A DNA stretch of 64,000 nt from Chloroflexota bacterium (GTDB lineage Bacteria; Chloroflexota; Anaerolineae; B4-G1), in NCBI GenBank assembly GCA_024232355.1, contig JAAEPW010000079.1:1-64000 (forward strand). Reading direction: 5' to 3'. How positions within the stretch are numbered: the first letter of the stretch is position 1; every line of letters begins with the position of its first letter. Made by a program: the position numbers and the translations under genes. A model generated the notes under the pieces. The model saw nothing but the letters and a program-made list of their open reading frames with translations, ran no database searches and was not told where the DNA came from. Shown here one piece after another: positions 48,944-58,581 of this stretch.

Positions 48944-51799
48944 ATGTACCATAATCAAATCCTCATCCGTGGAGCCAAGGAACACAATTTAAAGAACGTT
49001 AACGTGACGCTGCCCCGCTTCAAGCTGGTAGTGATCACTGGTGTCTCGGGTAGCGGCAAGTCATCGTTGGCTTTTGACACTTTGTACGCCGAGGGCCAGC
49101 GTCGTTATGTCGAGTCACTCTCGGCGTATGCCAGGCAGTTCATCGGCCAGATGGAAAAACCAAAAGTAGACTTTATCGGGGGTCTCAGCCCAGCCATCGC
49201 CATCGAGCAGAAAGCGGTGAGCAGAAACCCACGCTCGACGGTAGCGACGGTGACCGAGATTTACGACTATTTGCGGGTGCTCTTTGCCCGCATCGGCACA
49301 CCCCACTGCCCAGAATGTGGACGCAAAGTATATGCCCAATCAGCGCAAGAGATCGTGGAGCAGGTTGCGACACTGCCTGCTGGTGAGCGTTTCCAAGTGT
49401 TGGCCCCGTTGGCCCGCAACCGTAAGGGTGCATTCCAAGATGCATTCGCTCAAGCCCGCGCCGACGGTTTTTCTCGCGTGCGAGTAGATGGCGAGGTTCG
49501 GAACCTAGACGAAAAAATTCAACTGGACAAAAAGAAAAAACACAACATCGAGTTGGTAGTCGATCGATTGGTCGCTCCTGCTGAAAATGGGAACGGCAGG
49601 AAGCGTGATGAGTTTGTCACCCGCCTCACCGACTCGGTCGAAACCGCTTTGCGAGCAGGAGAAGGTCTGATCGTCATTGACCGGGGCAACGATAGCGAGT
49701 GGATACTTTCGGAACAAAACGCTTGCCCCGAGTGCAGGATGAGTTTTCCCGAACTAACGCCCGCAATGTTCAGCTTTAACTCGCCGATGGGCATGTGCCC
49801 CGAATGCAATGGCCTAGGCACTGCGATCAAGTTTGATCCAGAACTATTCTACGACTCGGACAAAACGATGCACGAAGGAGGAATGCGCGTCTGGGGCACG
49901 TTGAGTAAGAAGAAAAAAAGCGGCACATACCAAGCAGCCAAGCAAATTGTAGAACAATTTGAGCATGATCTGGATACACCCTGGAAGGAACTGTCAGAAC
50001 AATGCCGAAACGCAATTCTCTATGGTGGTGCCAAAATCATATGGCGATGGTCGAGCGAGCGCGGTCAAGGGCAACACGAGGGTATGAGCGAAGGCGTCGT
50101 TAATATGATCCGCCGTCGCTATAACCAGACCAAGTCCGAGTATACGCGTCGCTGGTACGCCACATTTATGGGGCAGCAGCAATGCACCGCATGTCACGGT
50201 CAGCGATTGCGTCCTGAGAGCGCAGCGGTGACCCTCGGCAACCAAACGATCAATCAAGTGACAGCGATGAGCATCGGAGAATCGCTCCAGTGGATCGAGA
50301 GGTTGTTGCCACAAATGTCGCCGGAGCAAATGGAAATCGGCGAAGAAGTTCTAAAAGAGATCCGCGAACGACTCAATTTCCTTATGAACGTGGGGCTGCA
50401 TTATCTGACATTGGACCGTCCCGCCCCCACCCTCTCCGGCGGTGAAGGACAGCGCATCCGACTGGCCAGCCAGATCGGTTGCGGATTGGTAGGCGTGCTC
50501 TACGTTTTGGACGAACCCAGCATCGGACTGCACTCCCGCGACAACCGTCGCTTGCTCGACACCCTGGAACGGCTACGTGATATGGGTAACACGGTCCTCG
50601 TTGTCGAGCACGATGAGGAAACAATGCGCACCGCCGACTGGCTCGTGGACCTGGGGCCGGGAGCAGGCATTAACGGCGGATGGGTGGTAGCAGAGGGTAC
50701 GCCACAGGAGATCATTGACAACCCAGACTCGCTGACCGGGCGCTACATGTGCGGCAATCTAAAAGTGAGTTCCCCCAACGGGAAACGACGGCCGATCAAT
50801 GGCAAGTGGCTTACGGTCGTCGGCGCGCGGCAGAATAATCTCAAAAACCTCCAAGTGCGCTTTCCACTAGGGTTATTCACCTGCGTCACTGGTGTCTCGG
50901 GCAGTGGCAAGTCGTCACTGGTGGCACAGACACTCCACCCGGCGCTGGCCCGCGTGTTACACAACGCAGAGCGCAAGCCCGGCATACACGACCGTGTTGA
51001 GGGACTGGATCACGTAGACAAGATCATCAACATCACCCAGGACCCCATCGGACGCACACCCCGCTCCAACCCGGCCACCTACGTCAAAGTGATGACGCTT
51101 ATCCGCGATTTGTTTGCTATGACGCCCGAGGCCAAAACGCGTGGTTATGAAAAGGGACGGTTCAGTTTTAACGTCAAGGGGGGACGCTGTGAGGCGTGCA
51201 AGGGCCATGGCAAGAAAAAGGTCGAGATGCATTTTTTGCCCGACGTATGGGTAACGTGCACGGTGTGCAAAGGGACACGCTTTAACCGAGAGACGTTGCA
51301 AATTCGCTACAAGGGAAAAAACATCGCCGACATACTGGATATGGACGTAGAGGAAGCGCTCGATTTTTTTGGCAACGTGCCCAAGGTCAAGCGCGTTCTG
51401 CAGACGCTGACCGACGTGGGGTTGAGTTACATCAAGCTGGGACAAAGTGCCACCACGCTCTCCGGCGGTGAAGCACAGCGGGTCAAGCTAGCCAGGGAAT
51501 TAGCCCGCGTCTCTACCGGCGATACGGTCTACATCCTAGATGAACCAACCACCGGCCTCCACTTTGCCGATATTCAAAAGCTGCTGGACGTCCTCCACCG
51601 GCTGACCGACGCAGGCAACACCGTCATCGTCATCGAACATAACCTGGACGTGATCAAGACGGCAGATTGGCTCGTGGATCTGGGGCCGGAAGGCGGTGAC
51701 GAGGGCGGGCACATCGTCGCTCAAGGAACACCGGAAGAGGTGGCAGAGGTGGCGGATAGCTACACGGGTCAGTTCCTACGAACTATACTGCACGGATGA
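48944..51799 (+). CDS. uvrA: Excinuclease ABC subunit A
   Basis: A 951-residue DNA damage-recognition ATPase of nucleotide excision repair. It has two ABC modules, each with Walker A 'GVSGSGKSS' (about 33 and 651), ABC signatures '[17 protein letters not shown]' and '[16 protein letters not shown]', Walker B '[11 protein letters not shown]' and '[15 protein letters not shown]', and zinc-binding CxxC pairs ('CPECGRK', 'CPECRMSF' with 'CPECNGLG', 'CEACKGHG' with 'CTVCKGTRF'). '[19 protein letters not shown]' is the UvrB-interaction region. Length and domains are complete. uvrB and uvrC are not in the window, as is common. Confidence 0.98.
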   Translation: MYHNQILIRGAKEHNLKNVNVTLPRFKLVVITGVSGSGKSSLAFDTLYAEGQRRYVESLSAYARQFIGQMEKPKVDFIGGLSPAIAIEQKAVSRNPRSTVATVTEIYDYLRVLFARIGTPHCPECGRKVYAQSAQEIVEQVATLPAGERFQVLAPLARNRKGAFQDAFAQARADGFSRVRVDGEVRNLDEKIQLDKKKKHNIELVVDRLVAPAENGNGRKRDEFVTRLTDSVETALRAGEGLIVIDRGNDSEWILSEQNACPECRMSFPELTPAMFSFNSPMGMCPECNGLGTAIKFDPELFYDSDKTMHEGGMRVWGTLSKKKKSGTYQAAKQIVEQFEHDLDTPWKELSEQCRNAILYGGAKIIWRWSSERGQGQHEGMSEGVVNMIRRRYNQTKSEYTRRWYATFMGQQQCTACHGQRLRPESAAVTLGNQTINQVTAMSIGESLQWIERLLPQMSPEQMEIGEEVLKEIRERLNFLMNVGLHYLTLDRPAPTLSGGEGQRIRLASQIGCGLVGVLYVLDEPSIGLHSRDNRRLLDTLERLRDMGNTVLVVEHDEETMRTADWLVDLGPGAGINGGWVVAEGTPQEIIDNPDSLTGRYMCGNLKVSSPNGKRRPINGKWLTVVGARQNNLKNLQVRFPLGLFTCVTGVSGSGKSSLVAQTLHPALARVLHNAERKPGIHDRVEGLDHVDKIINITQDPIGRTPRSNPATYVKVMTLIRDLFAMTPEAKTRGYEKGRFSFNVKGGRCEACKGHGKKKVEMHFLPDVWVTCTVCKGTRFNRETLQIRYKGKNIADILDMDVEEALDFFGNVPKVKRVLQTLTDVGLSYIKLGQSATTLSGGEAQRVKLARELARVSTGDTVYILDEPTTGLHFADIQKLLDVLHRLTDAGNTVIVIEHNLDVIKTADWLVDLGPEGGDEGGHIVAQGTPEEVAEVADSYTGQFLRTILHG

Positions 51800-51809
51800 G
51801 TACGTCAAG

Positions 51810-52283
51810 ATGGGAAACGTGATTGAATTTGCCAAGGCTGCACTCAATGACGCCCAAATTCTGGCCCTGATCTCAAAGCGAGCCTTTGAGAACGACGTGC
51901 TCTACGGCGCCCCAGGGCCAGGCGGACCTCCCGGTTACGATTCTGATCTGTGGCAAATCAGGATGATAACAGCGGGCAAGTATTACAAGATTCTGTTTGA
52001 TGATCAGATCATTGGAGGATTCATCATCCGCATTATGGGATACCAGTACAACGAATTGTCCAGAATCTTTGTCAATCCCAACTTTCAGAACCGAGGGATA
52101 GGGACCCAGGCATTCGAGTTTATGTGGGCCGAGTTTCCCGAGATCAAGAGATGGACTTTGGGCACCCCTGCCTGGAACCACCGCACCCGTCATTTCTACG
52201 AAAAGGTGGGATTTGTGGAAACAGGAAAAGACGGATATGGCGGGATTTTCTTTGAGAAGAAACTCGCCGGGTCAAAGACATAA
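51810..52283 (+). CDS. GNAT family N-acetyltransferase
   Basis: A 157-residue single GNAT domain with 'LSRIFVNPNFQNRGIGTQAF' as the acetyl-CoA loop and 'TPAWNHRTRHFYEKVGFVET' as the end strand motif. The ATG at 51810 is 11 bases after the uvrA stop; the frame extends upstream inside uvrA but in the wrong frame for that gene. It may be co-transcribed with uvrA. The substrate is unknown. It opens a row of ten short accessory genes. Confidence 0.88.
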   Translation: MGNVIEFAKAALNDAQILALISKRAFENDVLYGAPGPGGPPGYDSDLWQIRMITAGKYYKILFDDQIIGGFIIRIMGYQYNELSRIFVNPNFQNRGIGTQAFEFMWAEFPEIKRWTLGTPAWNHRTRHFYEKVGFVETGKDGYGGIFFEKKLAGSKT

Positions 52284-52301
52284 AAACCTAAACAAAGGAT
52301 A

Positions 52302-53225
52302 ATGACAATGAATAACACGATCACAAACGAAATGCAAGACTTTTACTCTTCTCACAGTTGTATTACTGATCCAGGCAAGCATGGTATTCTTTTAGATGGG
52401 TTGACCTCTGATTTACCCAAACTTGTCAAAATAGTACAGGGCATAATCCTTCATGTGAACTTGGTAGAAAAATATGACGTGCATCCGCCTAAAGAACGAA
52501 AGCAAGAAGCCAATCTGCGCTTTGTCTCCAAACAGCTTGAACAGATCAAAAAACTTGGCACAACAGCCTTGAATATATCACGGCCACTTGAAAGTCGTTT
52601 ACTGGGCACATGCCGTGATTTTTCGGTGTTCTTGTGTGCTTTACTTCGACATCAAGGGATTCCAGCACGAGCCCGTTGTGGATTTGCAACCTATTTTACG
52701 CCGGATACATTTGAAGATCATTGGGTTTGTGAATACTGGAAAATAGATGAACAGCGATGGGTTATGGTCGATGCTCAAGTGGACGAGTTTCAGCGCCAAA
52801 CTTTTGAGATTGATCTCGATCCATTGGATGTACCTGCAAATCAGTTTCTTACAGGAGGAAAAGCTTGGCAAATGTGTCGCATAGAGCAGGCTGACCCCGA
52901 AAAATTTGGGATATTTGATATGCACGGTTTGTGGTTTATCAGGGGCAATGTCGTTCGTGACTTGGCTTCACTCAATAAAATGGCACTTTTGCCGTGGGAT
53001 TGCTGGGGCTTGATCATGGGCGACGATGATGATCTTTCTGATAATGATTTTGTATTACTAGACCAGGTTGCTTCTTTGACACTCGATAATTTATCATTTT
53101 CTGATTTACGCTCAATATACAAGGCAAATAAAAGCTTATCTGTGCCTCCCGTTATCAATAGTGTTATCAAGGATGGATTTCACAAAGTTGATCTCGCAGA
53201 GCATTGTGCATCTATTTCTCTGTAA
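52302..53225 (+). CDS. Transglutaminase-like cysteine protease-fold protein
   Basis: A 307-residue protein with a transglutaminase core: catalytic Cys in 'LLGTCRDFSVFLCALLRHQG', His in 'FEDHWVCEYW' and Asp in 'WVMVDAQVDE'. The rest of the C-terminus is not recognised. No signal peptide, so it is cytoplasmic. AAAGG lies ahead of the ATG pair (52302 or 52308). It could be a peptidase, an amidase or a repair-type hydrolase. Base composition is somewhat AT-richer than uvrA, consistent with a transferred gene. Confidence 0.85.
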   Translation: MTMNNTITNEMQDFYSSHSCITDPGKHGILLDGLTSDLPKLVKIVQGIILHVNLVEKYDVHPPKERKQEANLRFVSKQLEQIKKLGTTALNISRPLESRLLGTCRDFSVFLCALLRHQGIPARARCGFATYFTPDTFEDHWVCEYWKIDEQRWVMVDAQVDEFQRQTFEIDLDPLDVPANQFLTGGKAWQMCRIEQADPEKFGIFDMHGLWFIRGNVVRDLASLNKMALLPWDCWGLIMGDDDDLSDNDFVLLDQVASLTLDNLSFSDLRSIYKANKSLSVPPVINSVIKDGFHKVDLAEHCASISL

Positions 53226-53277
53226 ATCTGCCTTTACGAAAAGTTAGGAACCAATCACACAAATCAGGAGGAAAGAA

Positions 53278-53793
53278 ATGAACACAGTTGAACTACTTCA
53301 ATATTCACTAGGCAACGCCCTGGGCATCTTGGGTCAGGTCACTGCCGACTTGACGCAGGAACAAGCTGACTGGACGCCTCCCGGCATTGCCAACCCTATC
53401 GGCGGCCTTTACTGGCACACGCTTACAGGCATAGATATGGTCGTGCACAGGTGGGGTTTGGGAAAAGATCCCATCTTTCAGACAGAGGGATGGCAGAAAA
53501 AAGTGGTCGTCAGTTCGGCACTAGACCAAAGAAAAGATCACCCGCCAGAAATGCGCGAAACCCGTGTGGACCTATCGGCGCTCCACGAATACGGAAAGGT
53601 CATTGCTGAGGTTGTACAGAGTTGGTTGGTTTCGCTTTCGTCAGAGGACCTGGAACGCCAGATCAAGACTCCCGTTGGTGAACTCTCTCTGGCGCAAATG
53701 ATCGAGACCTTTGTCATCTGGCACATTAACGCCCACTGCGGCGAAATCTCGGCGATAAAGGGCTGCCAGGGCGCTAAAGGGTATCTCTTTTAG
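53278..53793 (+). CDS. DinB/YfiT-like four-helix protein
   Basis: A 171-residue protein with the metal-binding histidines of the DinB superfamily: 'YWHTLTGIDMVVHRW' near 45 and 'WHINAHCGEISAIKGCQ' near 150; it ends in 'GAKGYLF' like many members. DinB-like proteins are often thiol-dependent transferases acting on reactive compounds. AGGAGG precedes the ATG. Confidence 0.88.
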   Translation: MNTVELLQYSLGNALGILGQVTADLTQEQADWTPPGIANPIGGLYWHTLTGIDMVVHRWGLGKDPIFQTEGWQKKVVVSSALDQRKDHPPEMRETRVDLSALHEYGKVIAEVVQSWLVSLSSEDLERQIKTPVGELSLAQMIETFVIWHINAHCGEISAIKGCQGAKGYLF

Positions 53794-53847
53794 CGATCAG
53801 ATGGTGACCGAAAACAAGAGACAATCTGTAAAAGTGGGGAGGCACAG

Positions 53848-54951
53848 ATGAATGAACCATTAAAAAATATGTACAACCAGCAATACGTCTCTGACCTGGC
53901 CACTGCGATTCAGCGTGAATACCCAGATTTTGATACGGAGGCGTTTTCGGCACACATCATCAACGACGACTGGGAAGGCCGCGAACTCAAGCAGCGGATG
54001 CGCCACATCACCACCGTCCTGCACGACTTTTTACCCGCCGAATATCGCCCCACCCTCGACATCCTGCGCAAAGCATCCACCTCGCTGGGTGACTATGGCT
54101 TTCAAAATATGGTCTTTTCGGACTATGTCGCGGTTTACGGTCTGGACGATTGGGAGGCGTCGGTCTTGGCATTGGAACAGTTCACCCAACAAGTGTCCGC
54201 CGAATTTGCCGTGCGCCCTTTTATCGTGCAGGGCCGGGACCGTATGATGGCCCAGATGCTCCAGTGGGCGCATCACAAGGACGAGCGTGTACGTCGGCTC
54301 GCCACGGAGGGCTGCCGACCACGTCTCCCCTGGGGAATCGCTCTGCACGCCCTGAAATCTGATCCATCGCCCATTCTGCCGATTCTCGAACAACTCAAGC
54401 ACGACGAGTCGGAATCGGTGCGGCGCAGCGTCGCCAACAACCTCAACGACATTTCAAAGGATAACCCCGATGTGGTGATCGACGTGTTGCGGCGTTGGCA
54501 GGCAGTTGACACGAAAGAAATTCATCGGATCACGAGCCACGCGCTGCGCACACTGCTCAAGTCGGGCCACCCCAATGCACTGGAATTACTCGGCTATTCC
54601 CCTGACCCGGCGATCGTTGTGCAGAATCTGACCGTTGAGCCACAAACAGTCCCGATGGGTGGTAGTGTGAATTTTTCGTTTGATGTCGAGTCACTGAGCG
54701 ACGCCCCGCAGAATCTGATGATCGACTTTGTGGTATACCTGATGCGGGCCAATGGCAAACACACGCCCAAGGTATTCAAGCTCAGCAAGAGGACTATCCA
54801 ACCCAGCAAGGTTCTGCATATTGCCAAAGAGTTCAGTTTTGCGCCTGTGACGACGCGCAAGTACTATCCTGGTGAACACGCCATCGAACCAAAGATCAAT
54901 GGCAAGGTGTTTGAGCGAGCAAGATTTGTATTGAGCCAGCAGGAAGCGTGA
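53848..54951 (+). CDS. DNA alkylation repair protein (AlkC-like)
   Basis: A 367-residue protein with helical HEAT-like repeats ('DERVRRLATEGCRPRLPWGI', 'SESVRRSVANNLNDISKDNP', 'ALRTLLKSGHPNALELLGY') followed by an Ig-like C-terminal domain ('VEPQTVPMGGSVNFSFDVES'). HEAT repeats plus a C-terminal Ig domain fit AlkC-type glycosylases, which excise 3-methyladenine and other alkylated bases, better than AlkD, which lacks the Ig domain. Its place near uvrA and mutM within the window may be coincidental. GGGGAGG precedes the ATG. Confidence 0.87.
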   Translation: MNEPLKNMYNQQYVSDLATAIQREYPDFDTEAFSAHIINDDWEGRELKQRMRHITTVLHDFLPAEYRPTLDILRKASTSLGDYGFQNMVFSDYVAVYGLDDWEASVLALEQFTQQVSAEFAVRPFIVQGRDRMMAQMLQWAHHKDERVRRLATEGCRPRLPWGIALHALKSDPSPILPILEQLKHDESESVRRSVANNLNDISKDNPDVVIDVLRRWQAVDTKEIHRITSHALRTLLKSGHPNALELLGYSPDPAIVVQNLTVEPQTVPMGGSVNFSFDVESLSDAPQNLMIDFVVYLMRANGKHTPKVFKLSKRTIQPSKVLHIAKEFSFAPVTTRKYYPGEHAIEPKINGKVFERARFVLSQQEA

Positions 54952-54976
54952 TATTGTAGGAGGAGAGTGAACCATC

Positions 54977-55543
54977 ATGATGGAAAAAGATGTTTCAAAC
55001 AGACCAGCACTCAACGACCAGATATCACTGCTTGACTTTCGGGCATTCTATTGGCTCAAGAGCGAGTTGATAGCATTTTGCCAAAGGCATGGCTTGCCGA
55101 CAACCGGCTCAAAAACATCACTTGCCGAGCGAATCGTAGTGTTCCTGTCTACAGGCGAGATGCGCCGTCCTAGAATCGAGCGGCGGGCGTGGGCCAAAAT
55201 GCCTGACAGATTCAGCCATGATACGGTGGTCGGCCCCAACTGGCGGTGTAGCCAAGAACTACGGGCGTTTTTTGTCGCCGAAATCGGGCCACAGTTCCAT
55301 TTCAACGGCGTGATGCGTGATTTCATCAAAAAAGATGGCGTGGGCAAGACCTTGCAGGACGCCATTGATGCGTGGCATCAGGAAAAACGACGACCACGCG
55401 CCAAAACAGAGATCGCGCCCCAATTCGAGTACAATCGCCACGTGCGCGAGTTTTTCAAACAAAATCCAGGCAAAACCTTGCATGACGCCATCTCAGCCTG
55501 GAACGAAAAGAAAGCAAAACGAAAGGGAGATAAACAAGAATGA
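54977..55543 (+). CDS. SAP domain / DUF6434 protein
   Basis: A 188-residue basic protein. Residues about 25-60 form a SAP-type helix-extended-helix ('LKSELIAFCQRHGLPTTGSK', 'LAERIVVFLSTG'), which binds DNA. The next region ('FSHDTVVGPNWRCSQELRAF', 'MRDFIKKDGVGKTLQDAIDA') and a second copy of the 'HVREFFKQNPGKTLHDAISA' unit match DUF6434. GGAGGAGAG precedes the ATG. A DNA- or nucleic-acid-related function is likely but unproven. Confidence 0.85.
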   Translation: MMEKDVSNRPALNDQISLLDFRAFYWLKSELIAFCQRHGLPTTGSKTSLAERIVVFLSTGEMRRPRIERRAWAKMPDRFSHDTVVGPNWRCSQELRAFFVAEIGPQFHFNGVMRDFIKKDGVGKTLQDAIDAWHQEKRRPRAKTEIAPQFEYNRHVREFFKQNPGKTLHDAISAWNEKKAKRKGDKQE

Positions 55544-56657
55544 TGGATAGCCAATCTTTGTCATGTGATAATCACAAAGATAGAATTTTATTTCAGGATC
55601 CCTTAAATGGAAAAACTGTCTCTGGTTGGAAAGTGTCACCAACAAATTTCGTTGACCATCCCATACATGGCAAAGTCTGCCAAATTGAAGCAAAACCGTT
55701 TGTTGAGAATCCTCCCTGGGTTGGAGACGAAACATGGCATAACCATCGCGTCGAAATCGAAATTCTACCATCAGGTGGACATTGGGTAGGATTGGATTGT
55801 CATGTGCAAGATGACGGCTCAAAAGGTTTCAATATTCAAGTTTTCACCTATGATTCAACCAAAAAAGTAACGCTCGAAGCAGCAGAATTTATGGATGGCG
55901 CAGACAATGTCATTGCTTGGAAACTATGGCCCGTTTCTCAAAAAATCCGCTGGTGAAAAAAGATGAATGGATTAAATTTCGCATTGATGTAGGTGAAACT
56001 GTTATCAATGTCTATATGGCTGATTATACTGAACCCGTCTTTACTGCATACGATAAACCCTATTCAAGTGGGGGTATCCGTCTCTTTTCCTTCTCGGAGG
56101 GAAAAGCTTATCTGCGCAACCTGTGCGTGACTCGGCTCGCCCAAGATGATGTAAAACCAATTTTAGCAGACATATGGCAGAATGTTCGCAATCTCGATAT
56201 CATCCGAAAATGGCAAATTACTCCTCCACAACCTTCTGAATTCAGATCGGAAAATATCCCAGAGGAAATATATTCTCCAACAACGCAATGGATTACGGCT
56301 GAAACAGATGCTCGTGGTGTAATGAACGTGGGTGCCCTTTTCCCCAACCAGAATACAAAAGGAACAGTATTCGCAAAAACAATCGTCAAATCAGACAGGA
56401 AAAAAGTACAGAAAGCATGGGTCACCTATACGGATCGGTGCTCTGTTTGGTGTAATGAAAAACACGTGTTCCAAGGTCCCAAGAGAGGATGGAATGACCC
56501 AGAATCCAATCATGATTGCCGCTTAAAACCAGATCACTTTGAAATTGAACTCGAGCTTGAAAAAGGGGAAAATATAATTTTACTATGTTCAAAAGTGACA
56601 GAAAATTGGGGCTGGGGTTTTTGGATGAGAGTTGAGAGTGCGGGTCAAACCAGATAG
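55540..56657 (+). pseudogene. DUF1080-like protein, frameshifted in a poly-A run
   Basis: Two frames carry one protein. 55540-55956 encodes the first part ('RILFQDPLNGKTVSGWKVSP', 'HRVEIEILPSGGHWVGLD'). 55917-56657 continues ('NPLVKKDEWIKFRIDVGE', 'EPVFTAYDKPYSSGGIRLFS'), as in LamG-like glycoside-hydrolase-associated proteins, then a second beta domain ('LELEKGENIILLCSKVTENW'). The frames join at six A residues (55940-55945): one more A gives 'SQKNPLVKK' continuously. Either a base was lost (mutation or sequencing/assembly error) or slippage occurs. If intact it would have about 372 residues. GGGAGAT precedes the ATG. Confidence 0.8.
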
Positions 56658-56690
56658 TGATTACCAAGATTGAAGAGAAGGAGAGATAAA

Positions 56691-57116
56691 ATGGATCACG
56701 TTGTCTACCTGGACGCCAAAGCCAAGGAAATAGAAAACCTAGTCGCGGGGCAAAAAACAATGATCATTCGCGGCGCTGCTGGCCGCAAGCTGCCCTATGG
56801 CCGCGTAAACGACGGAGATATGCTCTACTTTATCAACAACAACGCCGAGGGATTGGTTAAAGCAAAGGCCAAGGTAAAGAGCGTCTTTAACTCGGAAAAG
56901 ATGTCCAAGGAGGAATCGACCGAATTGGTCACAAGCCACCAGAACGAGTTACAATTGACGGACAAGCAATTCAAGAGATGGGCGGGCAAACGATACATCG
57001 TGCTGATCCAAGTCGAACAAGTCGAAGAGCTGGCACCATTTCCCATCGACAAAAGCGATTATGGCAATATGGACGATTGGCTACCCGCCGGTGACATTGA
57101 GAGTGTAAAACTCTGA
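56691..57116 (+). CDS. ASCH/PUA-like domain protein
   Basis: A 141-residue protein with 'RVNDGDMLYFINNNAEGLVK' followed by 'AKAKVKSVFNSEKMS', typical of small ASCH/PUA-fold proteins, and the end 'YGNMDDWLPAG'. The fold can bind RNA or nucleotides. Chosen start ATG at 56691 with AAGGAGAG upstream. The exact function is unknown. Confidence 0.8.
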   Translation: MDHVVYLDAKAKEIENLVAGQKTMIIRGAAGRKLPYGRVNDGDMLYFINNNAEGLVKAKAKVKSVFNSEKMSKEESTELVTSHQNELQLTDKQFKRWAGKRYIVLIQVEQVEELAPFPIDKSDYGNMDDWLPAGDIESVKL

Positions 57117-57152
57117 CGACAAAATCACGCGAATACGAGGGAGGAACTCGAT

Positions 57153-57608
57153 ATGACAAAGATGATCGGTTATTGTGGCTATAATTGCCACTCGTGTGCA
57201 GCACGGTCGGATGACCCTGCCGTTAGACAGAAACTGGTGGACGGTTGGAGAAAGATCTTTGGGCACGAGAACTATACCGCCGAGAACGTCAAATGCGACG
57301 GTTGCCCCAGCGATGGCAAGACCGCAGACCAATCGTGCCAGGCTAGACCATGTGTAAGACAAAAGGGCATCAGGGGCTGCCCCTATTGTGACGAATTTCC
57401 CTGTAACAAGATGAAACCTCTGATGGGAAGCCGCGACGGTATGCTGATATGGAGCTATCCACGCACGGCTTTGGTGACCGAAGAAGAATACAACCTGTGT
57501 ATGAAACAATTCGACAGTATGCCTAATTTGCTCGAAATGCTCGTTGATGCTGGCAAGCTGCCCGAGTGGGTAGCAAATCATTCTAAAACTGACAAGGGGA
57601 AAATCTAA
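57153..57608 (+). CDS. DUF3795 cysteine-rich protein 1
   Basis: A 151-residue protein with cysteine pairs typical of DUF3795: 'YCGYNCHSCAAR', 'KCDGCPSDG', 'CQARPCVRQKGIRGCPYC' and 'FPCNKM'. These may bind zinc or an iron-sulfur centre. It is the first of two tandem DUF3795 genes; its stop overlaps the next ATG. GGGAGG precedes the ATG. Confidence 0.88.
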   Translation: MTKMIGYCGYNCHSCAARSDDPAVRQKLVDGWRKIFGHENYTAENVKCDGCPSDGKTADQSCQARPCVRQKGIRGCPYCDEFPCNKMKPLMGSRDGMLIWSYPRTALVTEEEYNLCMKQFDSMPNLLEMLVDAGKLPEWVANHSKTDKGKI

Positions 57609-57955
57609 TGAACAAGATCATTGCTTATTGTGGATTGGTATGCACCGACTGCCCAGCCTACATCGCCACTCAGGCGGATGACCAGGCCGCGTTGGAGGAA
57701 ACAGTCACACGCTGGCGCGAGGAATTCAGTGCGCCCGATATGACCGTTGCAGACATAGTTTGCGACGGTTGTTTGACAGATGCTGGCCGCAAAGGCGTCC
57801 ACTGCGGCGAGTGTAAAATCCGCGCCTGCGGTGTGGAACGGGGTGTCGTCAACTGCGCCCATTGCACCGAGTATGCGTGTGAGAAACTAGAAAACTTTTT
57901 CGGCTTTGCGCCAGACGCACGGACGGTACTAGACGGGATCCGACAGTCACTGTAA
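57608..57955 (+). CDS. DUF3795 cysteine-rich protein 2
   Basis: A 115-residue paralogue of the preceding protein with 'YCGLVCTDCPAYIATQ', 'VCDGCLTDAGRKGVHCGEC', 'IRACGVERGVVNCAHC' and 'YACEKLENFF'. The cysteine spacing matches the family, but it is shorter at the C-terminus. AAGGGG precedes the ATG. Tandem DUF3795 genes suggest a pair with related or shared metal-binding roles. Confidence 0.88.
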   Translation: MNKIIAYCGLVCTDCPAYIATQADDQAALEETVTRWREEFSAPDMTVADIVCDGCLTDAGRKGVHCGECKIRACGVERGVVNCAHCTEYACEKLENFFGFAPDARTVLDGIRQSL

Positions 57956-57969
57956 GGAGAGGGACGCAA

Positions 57970-58440
57970 ATGGAACATTTTTCACTAGAACAACTCGACA
58001 CGTTCATCGTTCAGGCCAAAACCGTGACTTATGTCGGCAGTGGAGCTAAAAGTCTCTCTTACAGACCAGGTTCACACGATCTCCAGTTTCACAAAGGCGC
58101 TTTTTCCTACCTGGACAGCTACTTTGGCGGCACGGACTTTATTGGCCAAGAGGTCGTCTACTATGAAGGCAAGCCGGTCTGGGTGATGAACTATTACGGC
58201 CACATCCTTGACCCCTCACGAATAACGGCTGCAAAAGCCGGACAGATCATCAAGGAGAGCTTGTCGAAACTGTACGAGGAAGGTCGCTTTCTAGGCGGCT
58301 TTGAGCACTCGATGGGAAACAGCACATACGTCGACACCAACGAAGGAGACTTGAACTCGTTCACAGGAAAAGAATGGATCGTTCGCGACAACACCGAGGT
58401 ATACGAACTCGTATATCACGGTGGATTAGTAAAAGAGTGA
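57970..58440 (+). CDS. DUF5680 domain protein
   Basis: A 156-residue protein with 'FIVQAKTVTYVGSG' and 'SYRPGSHDLQFHKGAFSYLD', then 'FIGQEVVYYEGKPVWVMNYY' and 'GKEWIVRDNTEVYELVYHGG', which fit DUF5680. The function is unknown. AAGGAG precedes the ATG. It ends the row of ten accessory genes and is followed by a strong terminator. Confidence 0.88.
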   Translation: MEHFSLEQLDTFIVQAKTVTYVGSGAKSLSYRPGSHDLQFHKGAFSYLDSYFGGTDFIGQEVVYYEGKPVWVMNYYGHILDPSRITAAKAGQIIKESLSKLYEEGRFLGGFEHSMGNSTYVDTNEGDLNSFTGKEWIVRDNTEVYELVYHGGLVKE

Positions 58441-58461
58441 CACAGATCTGTACACCAGTAT

Positions 58462-58503
58462 CGTCGGGCGAGTAGACAACTCGCCCGACGATCTTTTATT
58501 TTA
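58462..58503 (+). terminator. Strong terminator after the accessory gene row
   Basis: CGTCGGGCGAG (58462-58472) pairs perfectly with CTCGCCCGACG (58480-58490) around seven bases, followed by ATCTTTTATTTTATT. Confidence 0.93.
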
Positions 58504-58525
58504 TTGAGAATAACTTTTATCTGAT

Positions 58526-58554
58526 TTGCACAGGATTAGTGACCGGGTTATAAT
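58526..58554 (+). promoter_or_regulatory. Promoter of the FkbM methyltransferase gene
   Basis: TTGCAC (58526-58531), 17-base spacer, TATAAT (58549-58554). The leader before the ATG at 58582 is about 20 bases. Confidence 0.75.
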
Positions 58555-58581
58555 CCCATCAACCGCTCGCCCCCCAAGTTA

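Noticed and set aside
51810..58440. Integron gene-cassette array
   Set aside because: The gaps are too short for attC sites, no imperfect palindromes recur between genes, and no integrase is present.
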